From positions 17,154 through 81,153 of the forward strand of contig JASANE010001426.1 in NCBI GenBank assembly GCA_030248225.1: a stretch of 64,000 nucleotides of DNA, read 5' to 3'. The position numbers were made by a program, and so were the translations under genes. How positions within the stretch are numbered: the stretch's first letter is position 1; each line of letters starts with the position of its first letter. Of the stretch, positions 23,305 to 36,656 are shown piece by piece. The DNA comes from Trileptium ribeirensis (lineage: Eukaryota > Nematoda > Enoplea > Enoplida > Thoracostomopsidae). Under the pieces are notes generated by a model that saw only the letters and a program-made list of their open reading frames with translations, made no database searches and was not told the DNA's origin.

Positions 23305-25882
23305 ATTACATTCGATAATATGTAACAGCTTTCATGAGATGTTACCCATAGCGGGTTCCTTGTAATAACTTTGGTACGTTGTTACCCATAAGCGCTTGTA
23401 TGTAACATTGCTAGTGTTGTTACGTGCACTCGCTGCTTTATAACAACAATGGAATGTGGTTAGCACATTTTTAACCATACATGCTCAAGGCCAGAAGTCT
23501 CGGCGAATGTAGCCGGCTCGACGTGGATATACGTGAGGTCGGTCAAGGGAGTCAGTCGATTAGATTGGGGTATGGCAGAGTTTGCTCGTTCACGGAATAA
23601 TGAGCCCATCTATTTGAAAATTTTTGTTACGCACGACATGCCGTATATAGCGGTGTTAGATATGACATGTCGTATGTAACATTGGAATGCCTGCAACACG
23701 CAAATTTTTGCATCCCGAATTGTTTTAAAGAATTAGACCAAACCGCATCGTCGTCATCACTTTTGCTATCGAAAAAAGATTTTATCGAAATACATCCACT
23801 CGGAAAAGAGCTATGAATGACAGCGATAGACAAAAAACGGAATTTTCACTATTATCTGCTAGTGCCCTCAGTGGAAACTCTGCTCGCTTCGCTGCTCCGT
23901 TTCAATAAGTAGCCAATAGTGTTGAAATATTGAAGCGGTCGTCAACGGCTACCGTCAGCTGAACTATGGGTTGGAACTGTAGATGCGATTGCGTAAAAAT
24001 CAACAAAATATAAGTAAATTTCTTTAACAATCTTGTTAGTAATATCACAGAAAGCTTTCATAAGCTTGAGATTGTACATAAAGGGTCAACCGAGGGACCT
24101 CAGTTTATTAACCGCTCCCGTTAGTATACTTTCTTGTGAAGTATTGACTTGTTTGTATAACATCGAAATTGGAACGCTAAAACAGTGTTAGGAATCTTTA
24201 ACAAACATTGTAATACATATAATATGAAGATGTATAAAAATATTTTATGCTAGTTTTTTAATAAAGATAATTTCGGAATGCTACATTCCGTAAATAATTG
24301 AAACTCTTTCAGAAAATATAATTGCTGGGTGTTGTAACATTAATTACGACCAAATTTTACGGTAAGACGAATTTTACCTTAAAACCTCCAACGCACTGAC
24401 AGATGAAAAGAATTCAATAAAGCGTTCAGTTCAATATTGACTGTCTACTTCTCTATCCTAGCCTAACGCCCATCTGCTACCGGGTTGATTGTCTACGACA
24501 TATGCCTACATCGCAACCTCATCGAGGCTTTGCCGCATATTTTCACGAGACACATTTATTCACAAAATTCATCGTATGCGGTTGTGCGTTGAAGACACTT
24601 TCATTTGTATAATTTTGGCTGCATCTGTGGATAATTTAGATTTGTTTTTCAACTATGACCCCGCGAGAATAATATATATACATGTTCAAATTATAACGCA
24701 TACGTATTTATAGAAGAATATTATATAATATGTAAACATATGCGACTACAATTGATTGTATAAATTCTAAATATATATTGAGATTTATAGTGGACCACCG
24801 TAATAGGAAAATTATAATTTTCTTGAGTGTGTTTTTATGATGATATGACACATAGTTGTAATAACTTGGCAAAATAAACTCCAATTTTTGTAGCAAATTT
24901 TGAGCAGTGCGTGTTAAAGAGTTTTTGCTACAGTGATATCCGCGCAGATTACTTTATTAACGCAATTTATTTTATCATATTGAAAGATACTCCGAACGGG
25001 AAAATAAACCCAAATTGATAATCTTTACTTCCAACCAGGAACGGGGTAGCAGATTGTGACACGTTTGGCATTTTTTACATACGTTCTGAACAACGCTTCG
25101 CTATGATCGTTGCAGCTTTCAACTACTTTACGAAATTGTTATACAAAACGTTTGAAGTGGAACCGAGAATTTCTTATGTGTATCTTACTTTAAGCATATC
25201 ATCTTTCATGATAATAACGTAAAACTAGTGACGTGTTTCTGTTAATATAGGAAAAATTTTGTTAGATAAACGACAAACTGTAGACAGAGACCGTTAGTTG
25301 AATACGTATCTTCTGAGTCCGCATATCAATTGCTGTTCGGTTATTTTTTCTTCCGGAGACGTTACGCCGGCACTGTAGGAAGTTGGCAGCGTCACCGTAG
25401 TTGCACATTTGGATATTTAAACGCAACGACAACATATCAATTGGGTATTACTCTTGCACCCTACACCAGGAAATATGTTATCTATCGATCATATATGTTA
25501 TTTTTGAACATAACAGGGGAGTTTTGCAGTATAACTTCGTAAGTTTTGCAGTATAAAGAATACAATCATAGGTGTCGTTAATCTTCTGTGAACACTGCAA
25601 TACCCCCCTCCCCGCCAAAAAACCGACTGACACCCTTACAGGCCGAACACAGAGCTCCTGCCCTCGTGGCACCGGCTCCCATCAATTGAGATCTCGGACA
25701 TTGAGTATGTACGGTTAAGAATATGCGTAACAAAATTCGATTGTTGTTATAAAGCTGCACGCAACAACACTAGCAATGTTCTTACATACAAGCGCTAATG
25801 GGTAACAACGTACCAAGGTTGTTACGCAGGACCTGCTTTGCGTAACAACTCACGAAGGTTGTTACATAACATCGAATGTAAT
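23305..25882. mobile_element. 2.6-kb element with ~145-bp terminal inverted repeats
   Basis: 23305-23450 and 25741-25882 are inverted copies; both outer ends read ATTACATTCGAT and continue with TATGTAACA. Each arm holds three GTAAC...GTTAC palindromes about 25 bp long separated by ~15 bp (for example TGTAACATTGCTAGTGTTGT). The interior has no recognisable transposase, and short ORFs lack motifs. Flanking bases do not show a clear target duplication, so the superfamily is open. Subterminal palindromes resemble those in the Harbinger-like elements of this window. Confidence 0.75.
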
Positions 25883-26024
25883 ATTTCCATACACACGTGC
25901 GTATATGCTGATGATGTCGAGTAAGTGCCACATATTTTTCTGTGAATCGCGCATATATATGTTGTTATAATATCAAATTTATCTATTGTGATAAATAATG
26001 TGCTTTTCAAAATAAAGAATTTAC

Positions 26025-27211
26025 CAGGGAATAACCGGAACCGAAATTTACCGGAACCGGAACCAGCAACCGGAACCGTCCATTTAAACCGGATCCGGAA
26101 CCGGAACCGGAACCTGGTCTTCGAAATTTATATATAGTAAAACAGATGATGGAAGAAATGAAGGTATAGTGGATTTAAAATGCATTAAAAATAACTTGTA
26201 CATTAAACTTAATGTATTGCGATGGTATTATTGCCTTTCTGAAACTTTAAAGAGACTGAGGAAGCTAATAATGTTTATTTGTCGATCAAATATGTCGGTT
26301 TTTGGACATTCAGAGCAAAAAATGTCTTCCACTATACACCTTTGCGTATACTGCGTCAAATCGAATGTGCTTACAAAGCTTTGAGCGTAGAATACACACT
26401 TTCCCTCTGTCTCCAGTCGCCTCCATTTACTACACATACGTTTGTTGCATGTTCTTCTGCAAGCAACTTAAAATTATTGGTTTATATGATTCTAAGAGGA
26501 AATAATAGATAGAAGGTAATTTTCTGATCAGTGGTCAGAGACACTGTTTAGGCTAGCGTTGGACAAACAGTGCCCGTCAGTTAGATAATGATGATAACTT
26601 TCTAATCAGACTGCTATAAATGAGATACACTGTGATGCTGCTCGCACAGTTTCAATAAATACAGTTCATTGCCAAGAAAGCAGTTTCTAGCTGCGTTGCA
26701 GATAACGTTAGTTTACTTCAATTTAGACTGATTTACCAAGTTTACAAGCGCACTGGCGGGTGCTTGACGCAATTTATGTTAGCCAAGCATACCCTAAGTA
26801 CTTCTGCGTAAGCCATACTCTGTTACCGAGTTGGACCGGTTTAATTCAAACGTATCCCACAGACTTCTGGATGTGTAAAATAGCTGCTACAAGCATCAAT
26901 CTGGCTTTGATTTAACAAACTCCTGCAGGTTATTATGAAAAATTCCTGCTCAAATTATGTGCATTGTTTACGTTTCACACGGCAAATTGGTTAGTTAATC
27001 TTTTCTTTTGCTTGGCATTATTGGAGCTTGATCATTGTATAATATATATTACATATGTTTGAATTACAGGATGAAGCAAAAAACTTGGAAAATTTCAAAG
27101 CAAATTTTTAAACCGGAATTCCGGTTCCGGTATGGTTTTTGCCCTTTGCCGGAACCGCAACCGGAACACGATTTTCGCCGGAACCGGAACCGGAATTCCG
27201 GTTACTCCCTG
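26025..27211. mobile_element. Non-autonomous hAT transposon with CCGGAA-rich ends
   Basis: The TIRs are CAGGGAATAACCGGAA at 26025 and its inverted partner CAGGGAGTAACCGGAA ending at 27211. A perfect 8-bp target duplication GAATTTAC flanks the element at 26017-26024 and 27212-27219. A CAGGG terminus and an 8-bp duplication are diagnostic of hAT (family knowledge). Both ends carry short arrays of (CCGGAA)-type hexamers (26030-26115 and 27105-27210) that may be transposase-binding subterminal repeats. No transposase ORF is present in the 1187 bp. Confidence 0.92.
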
Positions 27212-27219
27212 GAATTTAC

Positions 27220-28819
27220 CTACAAGAAATATATTGCATTCTCTGGTTGACGAACAACTTTGCTTGGAGTGCTACAATGCAGTGTGCTAGAGTTCCATGC
27301 CCTATATTGCATAATTATATCAATGATGCTGCAAATTGTAATCAGTTTAATTTATTTTACGAGACAGTGATGTTAACCTGAACACTAATAATGCTAACCT
27401 GATACCAATGATTGTTTAGCTTGCACAATGACATATTATTAAATAGGTCATTGCATTGCATTAAACAAGTCTATGCGTTATATATTTACACTAAATATAC
27501 TTAACCAAGCCTTTCCTGGTAATGTATTGAATGCAAAGATTAATCGAAAGAACGAAAAATTGCACATTTACATATGGTTATTTAGCCCATACGGTGAATT
27601 TGCAGTGTATACGCAGCAAAATCAAGATAGTTGCATTCTATTTTGTTTAATGACACGTTGTACGTAAATTATAGGGTTTGAAATTATAGTATGTGTTACG
27701 CTGTTACTGTTGTAATGTGAAAATTTAACTCTCTTTGTGATACGACAGGTCTGACAAATTTAAATCAATAAAAATTCAAACTAAATGCCCATCTAAAATG
27801 CAAATTATTAGTGAAACGTGTTAGAAAATTGTTGATGTATATATTTCGTTTATTCATGGTAAATACTAAAGACGTAAAGACGTTCTCGTCTGGATTCTGC
27901 TGGAGACAAGTCATGCTAGAAATTAATTTATAAAAATACGAACAGCTTTCTGATATATTTATATGTATTCCGCGGAAGTATAATAATTTTGCACACAATT
28001 GCTAGAATTGAAAGTACAAATATTTCATTACCGTTGGATATTAATCCCCAAATATAAAACGCGAAACAGTTATACATTATAAATCATCGAGCTTAGACAG
28101 GTAGACCATTATCTTTACCTCCTTGGCTTTGCATTGTACTGGTATTTGAGTAATTGTATTGGTTTTTTTACTATATTAAATACAAACTAATCTTTGGCAT
28201 TCAAAACACAAACATTGAATAAGGACTGTTACACTTTGGGACAGGTTCTACGGATACGGATATGTTTTCCATGGGAGGGATTCGAAGTTCCGAATTAATA
28301 TGGAATGTAATGTAATCATTTGTACATTTTCGCGCATTGGGAAACAAATGTTGACATTGAATAAAGTGCGCAATCGTGTTTAACACGAATATTGTATTGC
28401 TGATGTATAAGCCAACGTTAAGTGAAGAAACAATTTGGGGTCATACCGCCAGAATCTGCGACGCATTGAAGTTTACAAATTAAGTATTATTTCTAGGCAT
28501 AAAGCAAACGGGTTAGTATTTAAATATTCAAATTCGTACGACGAACTCTAGATGTTAAAAGAACATCGTGGATCAACCCACGATCTCGCATCAAGCAATA
28601 TAATTGCGAACAAGGGACCTTTATAGTCATAGATCATACGTTCTTATTGTCTAAAGCCCATGAGCTAGCCGGGGTTCGGAGCGTCATCCTTCGGCCTCAC
28701 AAGAGGGGAAGGAAGACAGCTGCTTGCTAGGAAGGGAAGTTGGACGCCTCAGGGATCGGTAACCTTTTTGATCCATGCATATGTATAAATACAAATATTG
28801 ACTAATCACCTCAACTTTT
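27220..28819. other. No gene recognised
   Basis: Mostly AT-rich. A short GC-richer block at 28660-28760 (GCCGGGGTTCGGAGC, GACGCCTCAGGG) loosely recalls the 8600-8800 island. ORFs of 60-77 residues show no motifs. Confidence 0.35.
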
Positions 28820-29340
28820 TTAGCAACCTTGATAATCATCATAACCGTAAATAAAAGAGTTTTATAGCATTGCAACAAAATCCATGACACCGTGCATGGT
28901 TCTTCAGAAAGAGCGCCAACAGGTACACTAAACTTTATAACACGGTTATACCGATTACAGAAACGTTTTATGAGATCTTGTCATTGTTTCCAACCACTTC
29001 GAAAACCTTCATAACCGCAGATTTGACAAATATAATATTAAGTTAAAAACCACGAAACAACGAACAGTTCAAGGGATGCACATCGTGCCATTCCAAAATG
29101 AAACACGTCATCGTTTTCAGAAACTTTCGGACTGTTTATAATCACAGCTTTAGCTTAGCAAATTATATAAATAAATTGAAGCCACTCATAGTTAAAGGGT
29201 GAGGAGAACCGATGTTTATATACCGTACCATTTCATAAATGGAGCATATGTCACAGATACGTTTCAATAAACCCTCCATCGTTTTCTGTAAATCCCGAAA
29301 ATCTTTATAGTTGCAGATTTAACAATTTACTAGATTGTCT
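28820..29340 (+). repeat. Degenerate tandem repeat, ~125-170-bp spacing
   Basis: The motif CATAACCG(C/T)AGATTTGACAAAT recurs in diverged form near 28835, 29010, 29145 and 29305, usually preceded by a GTTTTCAGAAAC-type stretch. It lies immediately upstream of the BEL/Pao RT fragment and may be part of the same dead element. Confidence 0.45.
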
Positions 29341-29709
29341 ATAGTGCTGTTGCAAAATCTATGCTGGTTGTTGTTTCGTTTTCGGTTTCACTGGATTGGA
29401 ATTATAAGCGATATTGAAAAGGGATTCCTTCAGATAGAATTGTAGCCTGTCGACAGGGACGTTACACGTTTCCTTTGGCTGCAATATCTGACACTAGCAC
29501 CTAGCGGTAGAAATCTGAAGACCTACCGTTTCACTAGAGTGCTGTTTGGTATCAAATCGAACCCTTACATGCTTGCTGAAACTGTTCAATATCATTTGAA
29601 CAAGCTAAGCACGCCGATTGCGAAACAAATTTATGCCGACCACTACATATACAACGTAATCTCTGGTGCACCGTTGATCGCAGAAACTGAAACGTACCAC
29701 ATTGAAGCA
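29341..29709 (+). pseudogene. pol: BEL/Pao reverse transcriptase fragment
   Basis: One frame runs 123 codons with a single TAG at 29443-29445 and ends at TAG 29710-29712. It reads LLFRFRFHWIGIISDIEKGF (the family's RFR...DIEKAFLQI block), then DRDVTRFLW, YRFTRVLFGIKSNPYMLAET (the FTRVPFG-type block), and a region corresponding to the YVDD box that is mutated (YADHYIYNVISGA). The catalytic aspartate pair is therefore lost. This is the RT core only; protease, RNase H and integrase are not seen beside it. It is on the strand opposite to the BEL/Pao gag fragment at 19844-20575, so the two are not a simple single copy. Confidence 0.85.
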
Positions 29710-29712
29710 TAG

Positions 29713-30976
29713 AAAATTACTAAATTGCTCTTAGGTCATTAACTCCGAAACTCTAAACTTTTCTAAGTTCCGCACTGCACGTCGCAGTGGTAACTGTAGT
29801 TGCCAAAACCGCCAGGAACGTGCCTTGACAAGAAAACTTACCGATTGGCAAACCGTTGTGGTCCAAACGAACAGAGATGATTCACTAAAGGTACGTTAGG
29901 ATATTTTAATAGCACAATTATTAGGGTTGATTTTGGCACAAATTAATAGGACCGTACATCACGGCAGTGTTATGTGCAATTTTAACTAGGGGCTGAGGCA
30001 TAGCCTCATCGACAAAAATAACTCAGGTCGGTATTTGTATCGACTGACGTTTGTGCGAAACAAATATGTAAACATCATATTTTGTCTCAGTTTGCTTAAT
30101 TATTTAAATATAACATTTACTAGATTTGCTTTAATCTCAATTGCGTGGTCGAGCACCGCAGATTAAGGGTACAGTAGTATCAGGTCGAGGACAATGTGAC
30201 TACGACATCACGGTCCTAGTTTAAGATTGAACTAAACAGTGTCGAGGGATGACTTCGGCGTCGAAATGTGGTACTTTTTCGTTCGTCGGTCGTGCACCTG
30301 CGAAAGCGGCACGCCGAAATGGTAGTCCAGAACTCAGAAACTTTCAACTGAGTAATCTAAAATTTGGTAGGATTCCAATAAACAATGGAGCATGGAGTCA
30401 ACCTTAGGAACGAAAATTAGCCGAAAGTTGTGAGGAAAATATATTTTTCATATAAGTGAAAGCACTCTAGTCACCGAGTTGGCTACGGAGACAGCAAAAC
30501 TTTAAAGAAAGTGAGAGACAACGGCCCACCACCTAAACCTCGAAGGCTCTAAGAACTTAGGTGGCGCGAATATCGTTTCCGTTCTATGAACGAACCACGG
30601 GACAGCCACACGCGTGTGTCACGATAGGATATTTAGGACATCGTGATACAACAGCCAGTTCAGATGCTATTCGATAAATGTAGGAATTTAAGTAGAAATG
30701 TCAAATAACCATGGTTGGAGCAGAGCACTAGGCATGGCGACGACTTAGCCGTAACCAAGCAGAGGGACAACCTAGTGTAACTAGAAAGGCCCTTGGTTAA
30801 CCTGCGTCTTTCCAGTTCGAAAACACTCTAGCGAAGGTAATTCTTGCAGGAGACACGCGCAAAGGAATGAACTGTGCTACGGCCGCCACCGCCGCGGATT
30901 TTTTAAGTAGGCAATGAAGCAATAAATTATGCTCTTTCAAAAGCTTTGTTATAATACATTAATTCGAAGCAAACCA
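29713..30976. other. No gene recognised
   Basis: Unmatched sequence. A short palindrome GAGGCATAGCCTC lies near 29995. No ORF above 60 residues. It ends at the TAAA target duplication of the first giant LTR copy. Confidence 0.4.
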
Positions 30977-30980
30977 TAAA

Positions 30981-33900
30981 CGTAACCGGACCGTTCCGGC
31001 CTATTACGCGTATTTTTCATGATTTCGGTGTCAAAATTATTCTGGAATACCAAAGAGCTCATTTAGGGGATAGGAACGCTTTGGTGCCGTAGGCCAGTGG
31101 CAACATTGTTTGCGTGATTATGCCACCTTTTTTGTCAGTTGTTTTACCATTTGATGCCGTTTGACGCTGTATGTTATAATTCGATCCGTTTTTACCACTT
31201 AATACCGTATGATGTCGTATGCAATGATTTGATTATATCTTTGCCTTAATTTGTCGAGTTCTTGTCTGATTACCGGATCAAGTGTTACGATTCGGACAAT
31301 TAGGCTGTTTCAACCGATTTGTGAAGCTGGACATGGAGCCCCGTACCGATAGAAAAAGAAAATCACGCAGAACCCCAACCAGTCGCCACCATACGTTAAA
31401 ACCGTTAAAACGTTAGAACCGTCCTGGAATAGAAGGCCCCTGGCTGCACGCACAAATTAACAAGTTTATAAAGATAGGAGTTAAAAAATATCAATTTTAC
31501 CTAGTTTTAGCTGCATACTAAGCAATGGTCACGGGAAACAATTCGCAACAAGCCGCAATTACATGTACGGTAGCTTTCGAAATTGCAAGGAACGACGGAA
31601 GTCGGGTTGATTTGACGGCCCGTAACCGTCTATTGTACCATGATCCGGGAAAATAACCGGATCATGTCGGTAGAGCATTGTGGGGACTATTGTTGTAATT
31701 CAAATCGCCAAGGACAATGCCAAATCCTCGCTCGTAAAGTACAAGGATAATCGCTACTTACGCTAAGTTGGGTTGTCAAGACAGAACAGGACTATCACTT
31801 TCCATATACTTATAACATACTATATATATGTGTGTCTCTTAGCCGACTGCGTACGATTACAAGGCCCCTGTGCCTTCACTGACAACCTTGAACGCCCCAT
31901 CTTGAGCGTATTTCAGGTCGAAACCGCCCCATTTCCCTAGTACCTCGACTGATGTAAGCCCCCACCCTCCTACATCCTCGCCGGCCCAACCCATTCCTGA
32001 ACCGGCGCATGTGACCCCTCGTTTTGTTCATCGTGACTATACAAATCCAATGACGTGCACCGGACCTTCGCTTCTCCGCTGACCCGCTGTGGGCACTCAA
32101 AGGTGCCCCAATTTCTGCCGCCAACCACTAGTGGGCGCAGATAATCCGAGATTTTTCTCTTAACTCTAAAACGGGCGAGCCGCCCCTCATTCGTCTCGTC
32201 GAGACGTCTCCAAAAATACCTGGCGGGTCACCGCCCGCCGCCCCGTTAACGCGAGACGGCCGACGAAAGTGCCCCTACCGTCGCCGCAACTCTGTAACCA
32301 TTATAATTTTAGCACCCTTTTTACCCCTGCCGTTCGGGCCAATGTATCACCCCTCATTCGAACCGTCACCTGACGGCGAGTCCAACGATACCCGGCGGGC
32401 GTCGTTCCGCCCAACCGTTAACGCTGGAGGGCCCGCTAAAGCTCCCCACACTTATATACATCGGAACCTATATGTGGGTTCCGACCCGCCATTATCGCAG
32501 TATTCAGTCAGTGCCCTTGCGGGAGAAACAAGCCCTCGTGTTCCCGCCTCCAAAAATTAAGAAATATTTACTCCCCAACCCAATAAAGAAAACTAATTGC
32601 CTCGCCCAGGCCATTTCGGCCCCAAACCGAGCGAGTGCAAAACCCCGATATTTCTTTGAAGCGAGTCAATCGCTGAGTTTAGCTTGGTTTTTCTATTCAT
32701 CTTGAGCTGCGCGGTAGGCTATGTACTATGTATGCCCAGATTCTCGTTTTCTGTTCCTTTTTCTCCTTCTCTAGTTTTCGCAGATTCGATCCTGCACAGG
32801 GAATTTAAGCCCGCTGCAGAATCACATATCTTAACCATTCAGCCATAGGAATATAGGAACATCGACTATTAAGTCGATGATAACTCAACTGCACAACAGT
32901 GCAGTTGAGACGCTGCAATACTGAAGTGTACTAGGACAGTAAAGTAGTCGATAGGGAGAGAAAAAGAGAAAACAACCAAAGAGAAAAGAAAAGACGCAGG
33001 ACGCGTCTGGGCCCGACCACCCCGTGCCCCCGTAGTTTAAAACGACCCTAAGGTTAGGAAATGAGATCGGATAACTGATCGGCAAGGCGCATACTGCCCG
33101 TGGGTCGCACCCCACCGAGCCTCCTAAAATCGGCCTCAGAGTCGAAGTAAATTCAAATAACCAGGCTCGCCCCTGGCAGCGGCCCAGAAATTGTTCAATT
33201 GTTCAGGAGATCGCATCGTGCTGTTTTCACGCTACGACCACCCCCCACCGTTCAGAATCGGATGAATTATTCCACCCCCTCTTCTCTTGTCTCCCCCTTT
33301 CGGTCAGTCGTACCGTTTGGTAGGCGAAGTTACCTTAGACGATAGAATGAATCCACCTGTAGGCATTTCCGCGGGAGTTGCACCGAGTAGCAGCCAGACC
33401 GCGTTTTGGTATCGCCAGAGTAGTGCTCGCCTAATCACGCCCCGTCGCCGTTTCTGCCCTGACCCCACCTAAGGTCCGTCACTGCGTGCAAAGGATCGTC
33501 GTTTGAGACGGCACCTTTTAAGGAGCATTTTCTGGAGCACTCTAGGACCCTTGCTTTTCGTCCCCCATACCTGAAGAGTCGGTAACATTGAGAAGAAGCA
33601 GGGATAACCGCACCTAGTCCGCGCACGCGTATGTATCTGCACGCTCCGTTCATGTTTTCCTTTTTAACGCCCTGTGCCCCCTAGTCTATCGAACCGAAGC
33701 GACAGCCGCGAGTTACTACTAAGCTCCCACGACTTGACTCACCTAGTCCGCCTCTATAGCCGATAGGAAACACTCGTCCCGACAATGAACTTTGGTCATG
33801 TAAATAAACTTTGTATCATAGGCATTGTGTACGGCCTTAATTCACACCGAGACGATAGGAAACTGCTGGTTTGTCCGCTCGGACGAGCAGGCACTGCCCG

Positions 33901-34640
33901 CCACGGCTTGTGGGCGAGAATGTCCCAAGCACTGGCGGGCATGGCCTTCTGCCATCATTGTTTGATCAATTGAACAGAGGAATAAAAGTATTAGGGGTCT
34001 ACAAGCAAATTCAACCCGCATTCCCCGCTAGCTCGACAAGTTCACTAAGAACTCTGCCATACACTTTGCTTTAACTAGACAAAAGCTACACTAGTCCAAT
34101 CCCTGGTTTTTGTAATTAAATTCATTATGAAACGGCAGGCCACGCCATTGACCTTCCGACATTAAACTCTCAGGGCTTGTGGGAACCCTGTGGGAGCCAC
34201 ATAGGCTACAATGCTCTAGCACGGAGCATATCATGATCTTAACTAGGAAAAACGACTTGAGTTTCAATTTTATAGGGCAATTCTCATCTTTTATTCTAGC
34301 CTTTAATACAACTAAATTGAACTAAACAACTTCCGATGAGTCTAAGATAGGGAATAACGGCTAAGCTCTATAACCTGTGAGCAGGTGTCGGTGCTAGCCT
34401 CCCTGTGCGATCTCAGAAATCATACCAGAAACTTGACACGTGCGCAACCAATCAGGCGGAGTCCGAACACACCCCGTGAAGCGCGCCTGCGGCCTGCTAA
34501 GCTCCGTAGTTTCGTGGGTCTGACCAAGAATAGGATTAAAATTTTTAGCATTCATGGTCCGCCCTTGAGGCTACGATAGCCGGGGTCGTACGGGCTTGGT
34601 GTTAGGAAGTTGCGCCATGCAGCTGCGTCCCGTTATTACA
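30981..34640 (+). mobile_element. Giant-LTR family, solo LTR, short copy (3.66 kb)
   Basis: It begins CGTAACCGGACCG (first base changed from T) and ends CCCGTTATTACA, flanked by TAAA at 30977-30980 and 34641-34644. It aligns with 39964-47136 in order. Landmarks are the TTTCATGATTTCGGTGTCAAAATTATT block after the head, a GC-rich block at 31850-32510, GCAGATTCGATCCTGCAC near 32785, a run of CCGTCGCCGTTTCTGCCCTG type near 33440, AATAAA at 33803-33808, and the 3' module at 34340-34640. Relative to the long copy it lacks the equivalent of about 41780-44640, which holds the promoter-like block. No protein-coding region is present. Confidence 0.85.
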
Positions 34641-34644
34641 TAAA

Positions 34645-36524
34645 CACGACGATTTTTTATTATGTTAATATAAAATGGCATTCGAAAATATTATAGTGCC
34701 CATCACCACCAAAACATCACGGTAGATCACAATTTTCCTAGAGCACAGAATCATAATATGCAACAGTACACTTATAGGTGATAGCTTATGAAGTTAGTTG
34801 TCACTAGAAGCGGTGTGAATTTATGATTTCTCCTAAACACTCGATAATTATAAGCACGCTTCATCTGCCTTGTTTATCTGGAGAAAACTGAAAATTAAAT
34901 ATATACTAGATGCCTTGAATTTTGAGGAATCTTCAGCAAATAGCCAGTATCCCATCATGGGTCCATCAAGACGGCACAAATTAGGGCTCCACCTGACGAT
35001 ATAATTTCAACTGGAAAATTTTTCTTCCCGCCGATATACAACTAGTTCGTACAAAAAATGACAATATACGTGTCAAAAATCCTATCCTGAAAATAAATAT
35101 TTGATGAAGTTCGTAAAAGTGCGCCTTTTAAATGTCAAATATTTACTAGTAGTTTTGCGGGACATAAAGTATTAACAACTTTTAGTATTTAAAAACATCA
35201 TAATTATAACAAGTGTATTAAACGACAAGTGTATAATGACACGTGCTTTAGAAAATATTAAACGCACAAAAGCGTTTAACTATCTTCAGGTCTGCTGAGT
35301 TAGTGGCTGCGGACGATGTTATGAACATGAGCTACCACATCCAGTTTTTGCACTACTGACTTTTACTCAACCCATATTCCTAGAACGCAACATTATCACA
35401 CCAAACCCATATCATTCACAACCAAACTAATGCTCCGCTTATGTTTTGCAGTTTTTCTAGCTTTTTAGAACAATGTCTGTTCTTGGGGTGCTCCGATCAT
35501 AGCAACTACGTTGGATTGCAAAATTGCAAACACTATATACATGACACTGTATTCGTCGCGGTTCAAAAAAGGACATTACCAACGGCGTTTGGATAGAGAA
35601 CTCGATCATACTAAACAGTCCAAATACTTTAAAAATTATAGAAGCACAATCTTGAGTAGAACTGGTATAAATGTGAAGCCATCAAAAATTAAATTGAAAT
35701 TCAGCATCTAGACTACATATTGCAAGACAAACGTGCTGTCTTGCGCTAAAGACGAATTTTCGAGTCATCAAAGAATCTCTGATCATGATACTCAGCACGT
35801 TTAAGGTTGGATTTATTTTAGAAGGAGATTTCCACTTTACAATTCTTGGACTCAAAGATATATTTACGCATGCTATGTTTTGTGGTAAGGCATGGGTAGG
35901 GGTCGCGTAGGAATAATATATACGTCGTTACATAGACCGTGACAGGTGCCACATTAACCTACTAATTCTCTCTGCTATCAAGCCGGCAACACCGATGATT
36001 AGAGCGCGCTCTGTATCGTGGCGATGCGTTGTCATTTTTGAGTACTCGTGCTTATTCATTTGTTTGCAAGGTCCCTTAAGGCATGCGATTGAGTTGTCAT
36101 TAATTTGTTTATTAACGGTGAGTTCGAGCCTATTCGTGCATGCAAACAATAGGCCATTATACTTTCAGTGGATCCCAACGACAAAATTACCGACAAAACG
36201 TTTTTACAGTTTGGATGGCAAGGGTGGCATTGGCAACCCAAATATAAAAATAAAATTTTTGTCATAAATTTAGTCAACAGCGTCGTCGATCTGAGTCAAA
36301 AAGTAACAAAATTTCCGCTGTATCTTCAAAATTTAGGGCTGGCAGTATTCTAAGCAAGGTCCGACAAATGTACTTTCCTGTGCTGTAACGCAACTCTACG
36401 TGACGCTTATGATTATGATACAAATGCCACAGTACCATGGTGTACACACTATTAGTTTAACGCAAGATTCACATTATTAACGTACAGCTCCTCGCTCGAT
36501 AGATACAGTCGCGACACCCTCTAC
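34645..36524. other. No gene recognised
   Basis: AT-rich sequence between the first solo LTR and R1 copy 2. ORFs up to 90 residues (35995-36267) overlap on both strands and carry no motif. Confidence 0.4.
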
Positions 36525-36656
36525 AAATTGGTGCACTATCATAACAGCTAATATGAATTGATGTAGCTGCCATGATACATTTATTAATTGATTCGCCGGG
36601 CATGACAGCATCCACCAATTGATGCAGTCGGCGTGATAATAAAAACTATCGTGACA
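36525..36656 (+). repeat. Short array of ~31-bp units at the R1 start
   Basis: Four diverged units begin AAATTGGTGCA, AATTGATGTAGC, AATTGATTCGCC and AATTGATGCAGT. The last two are shared with R1 copy 1 at the window start. Confidence 0.55.

Noticed and set aside
28660..28720. Possible tRNA gene around GGGGTTCGGAGC
   Set aside because: No acceptor or anticodon stems can be formed around it.
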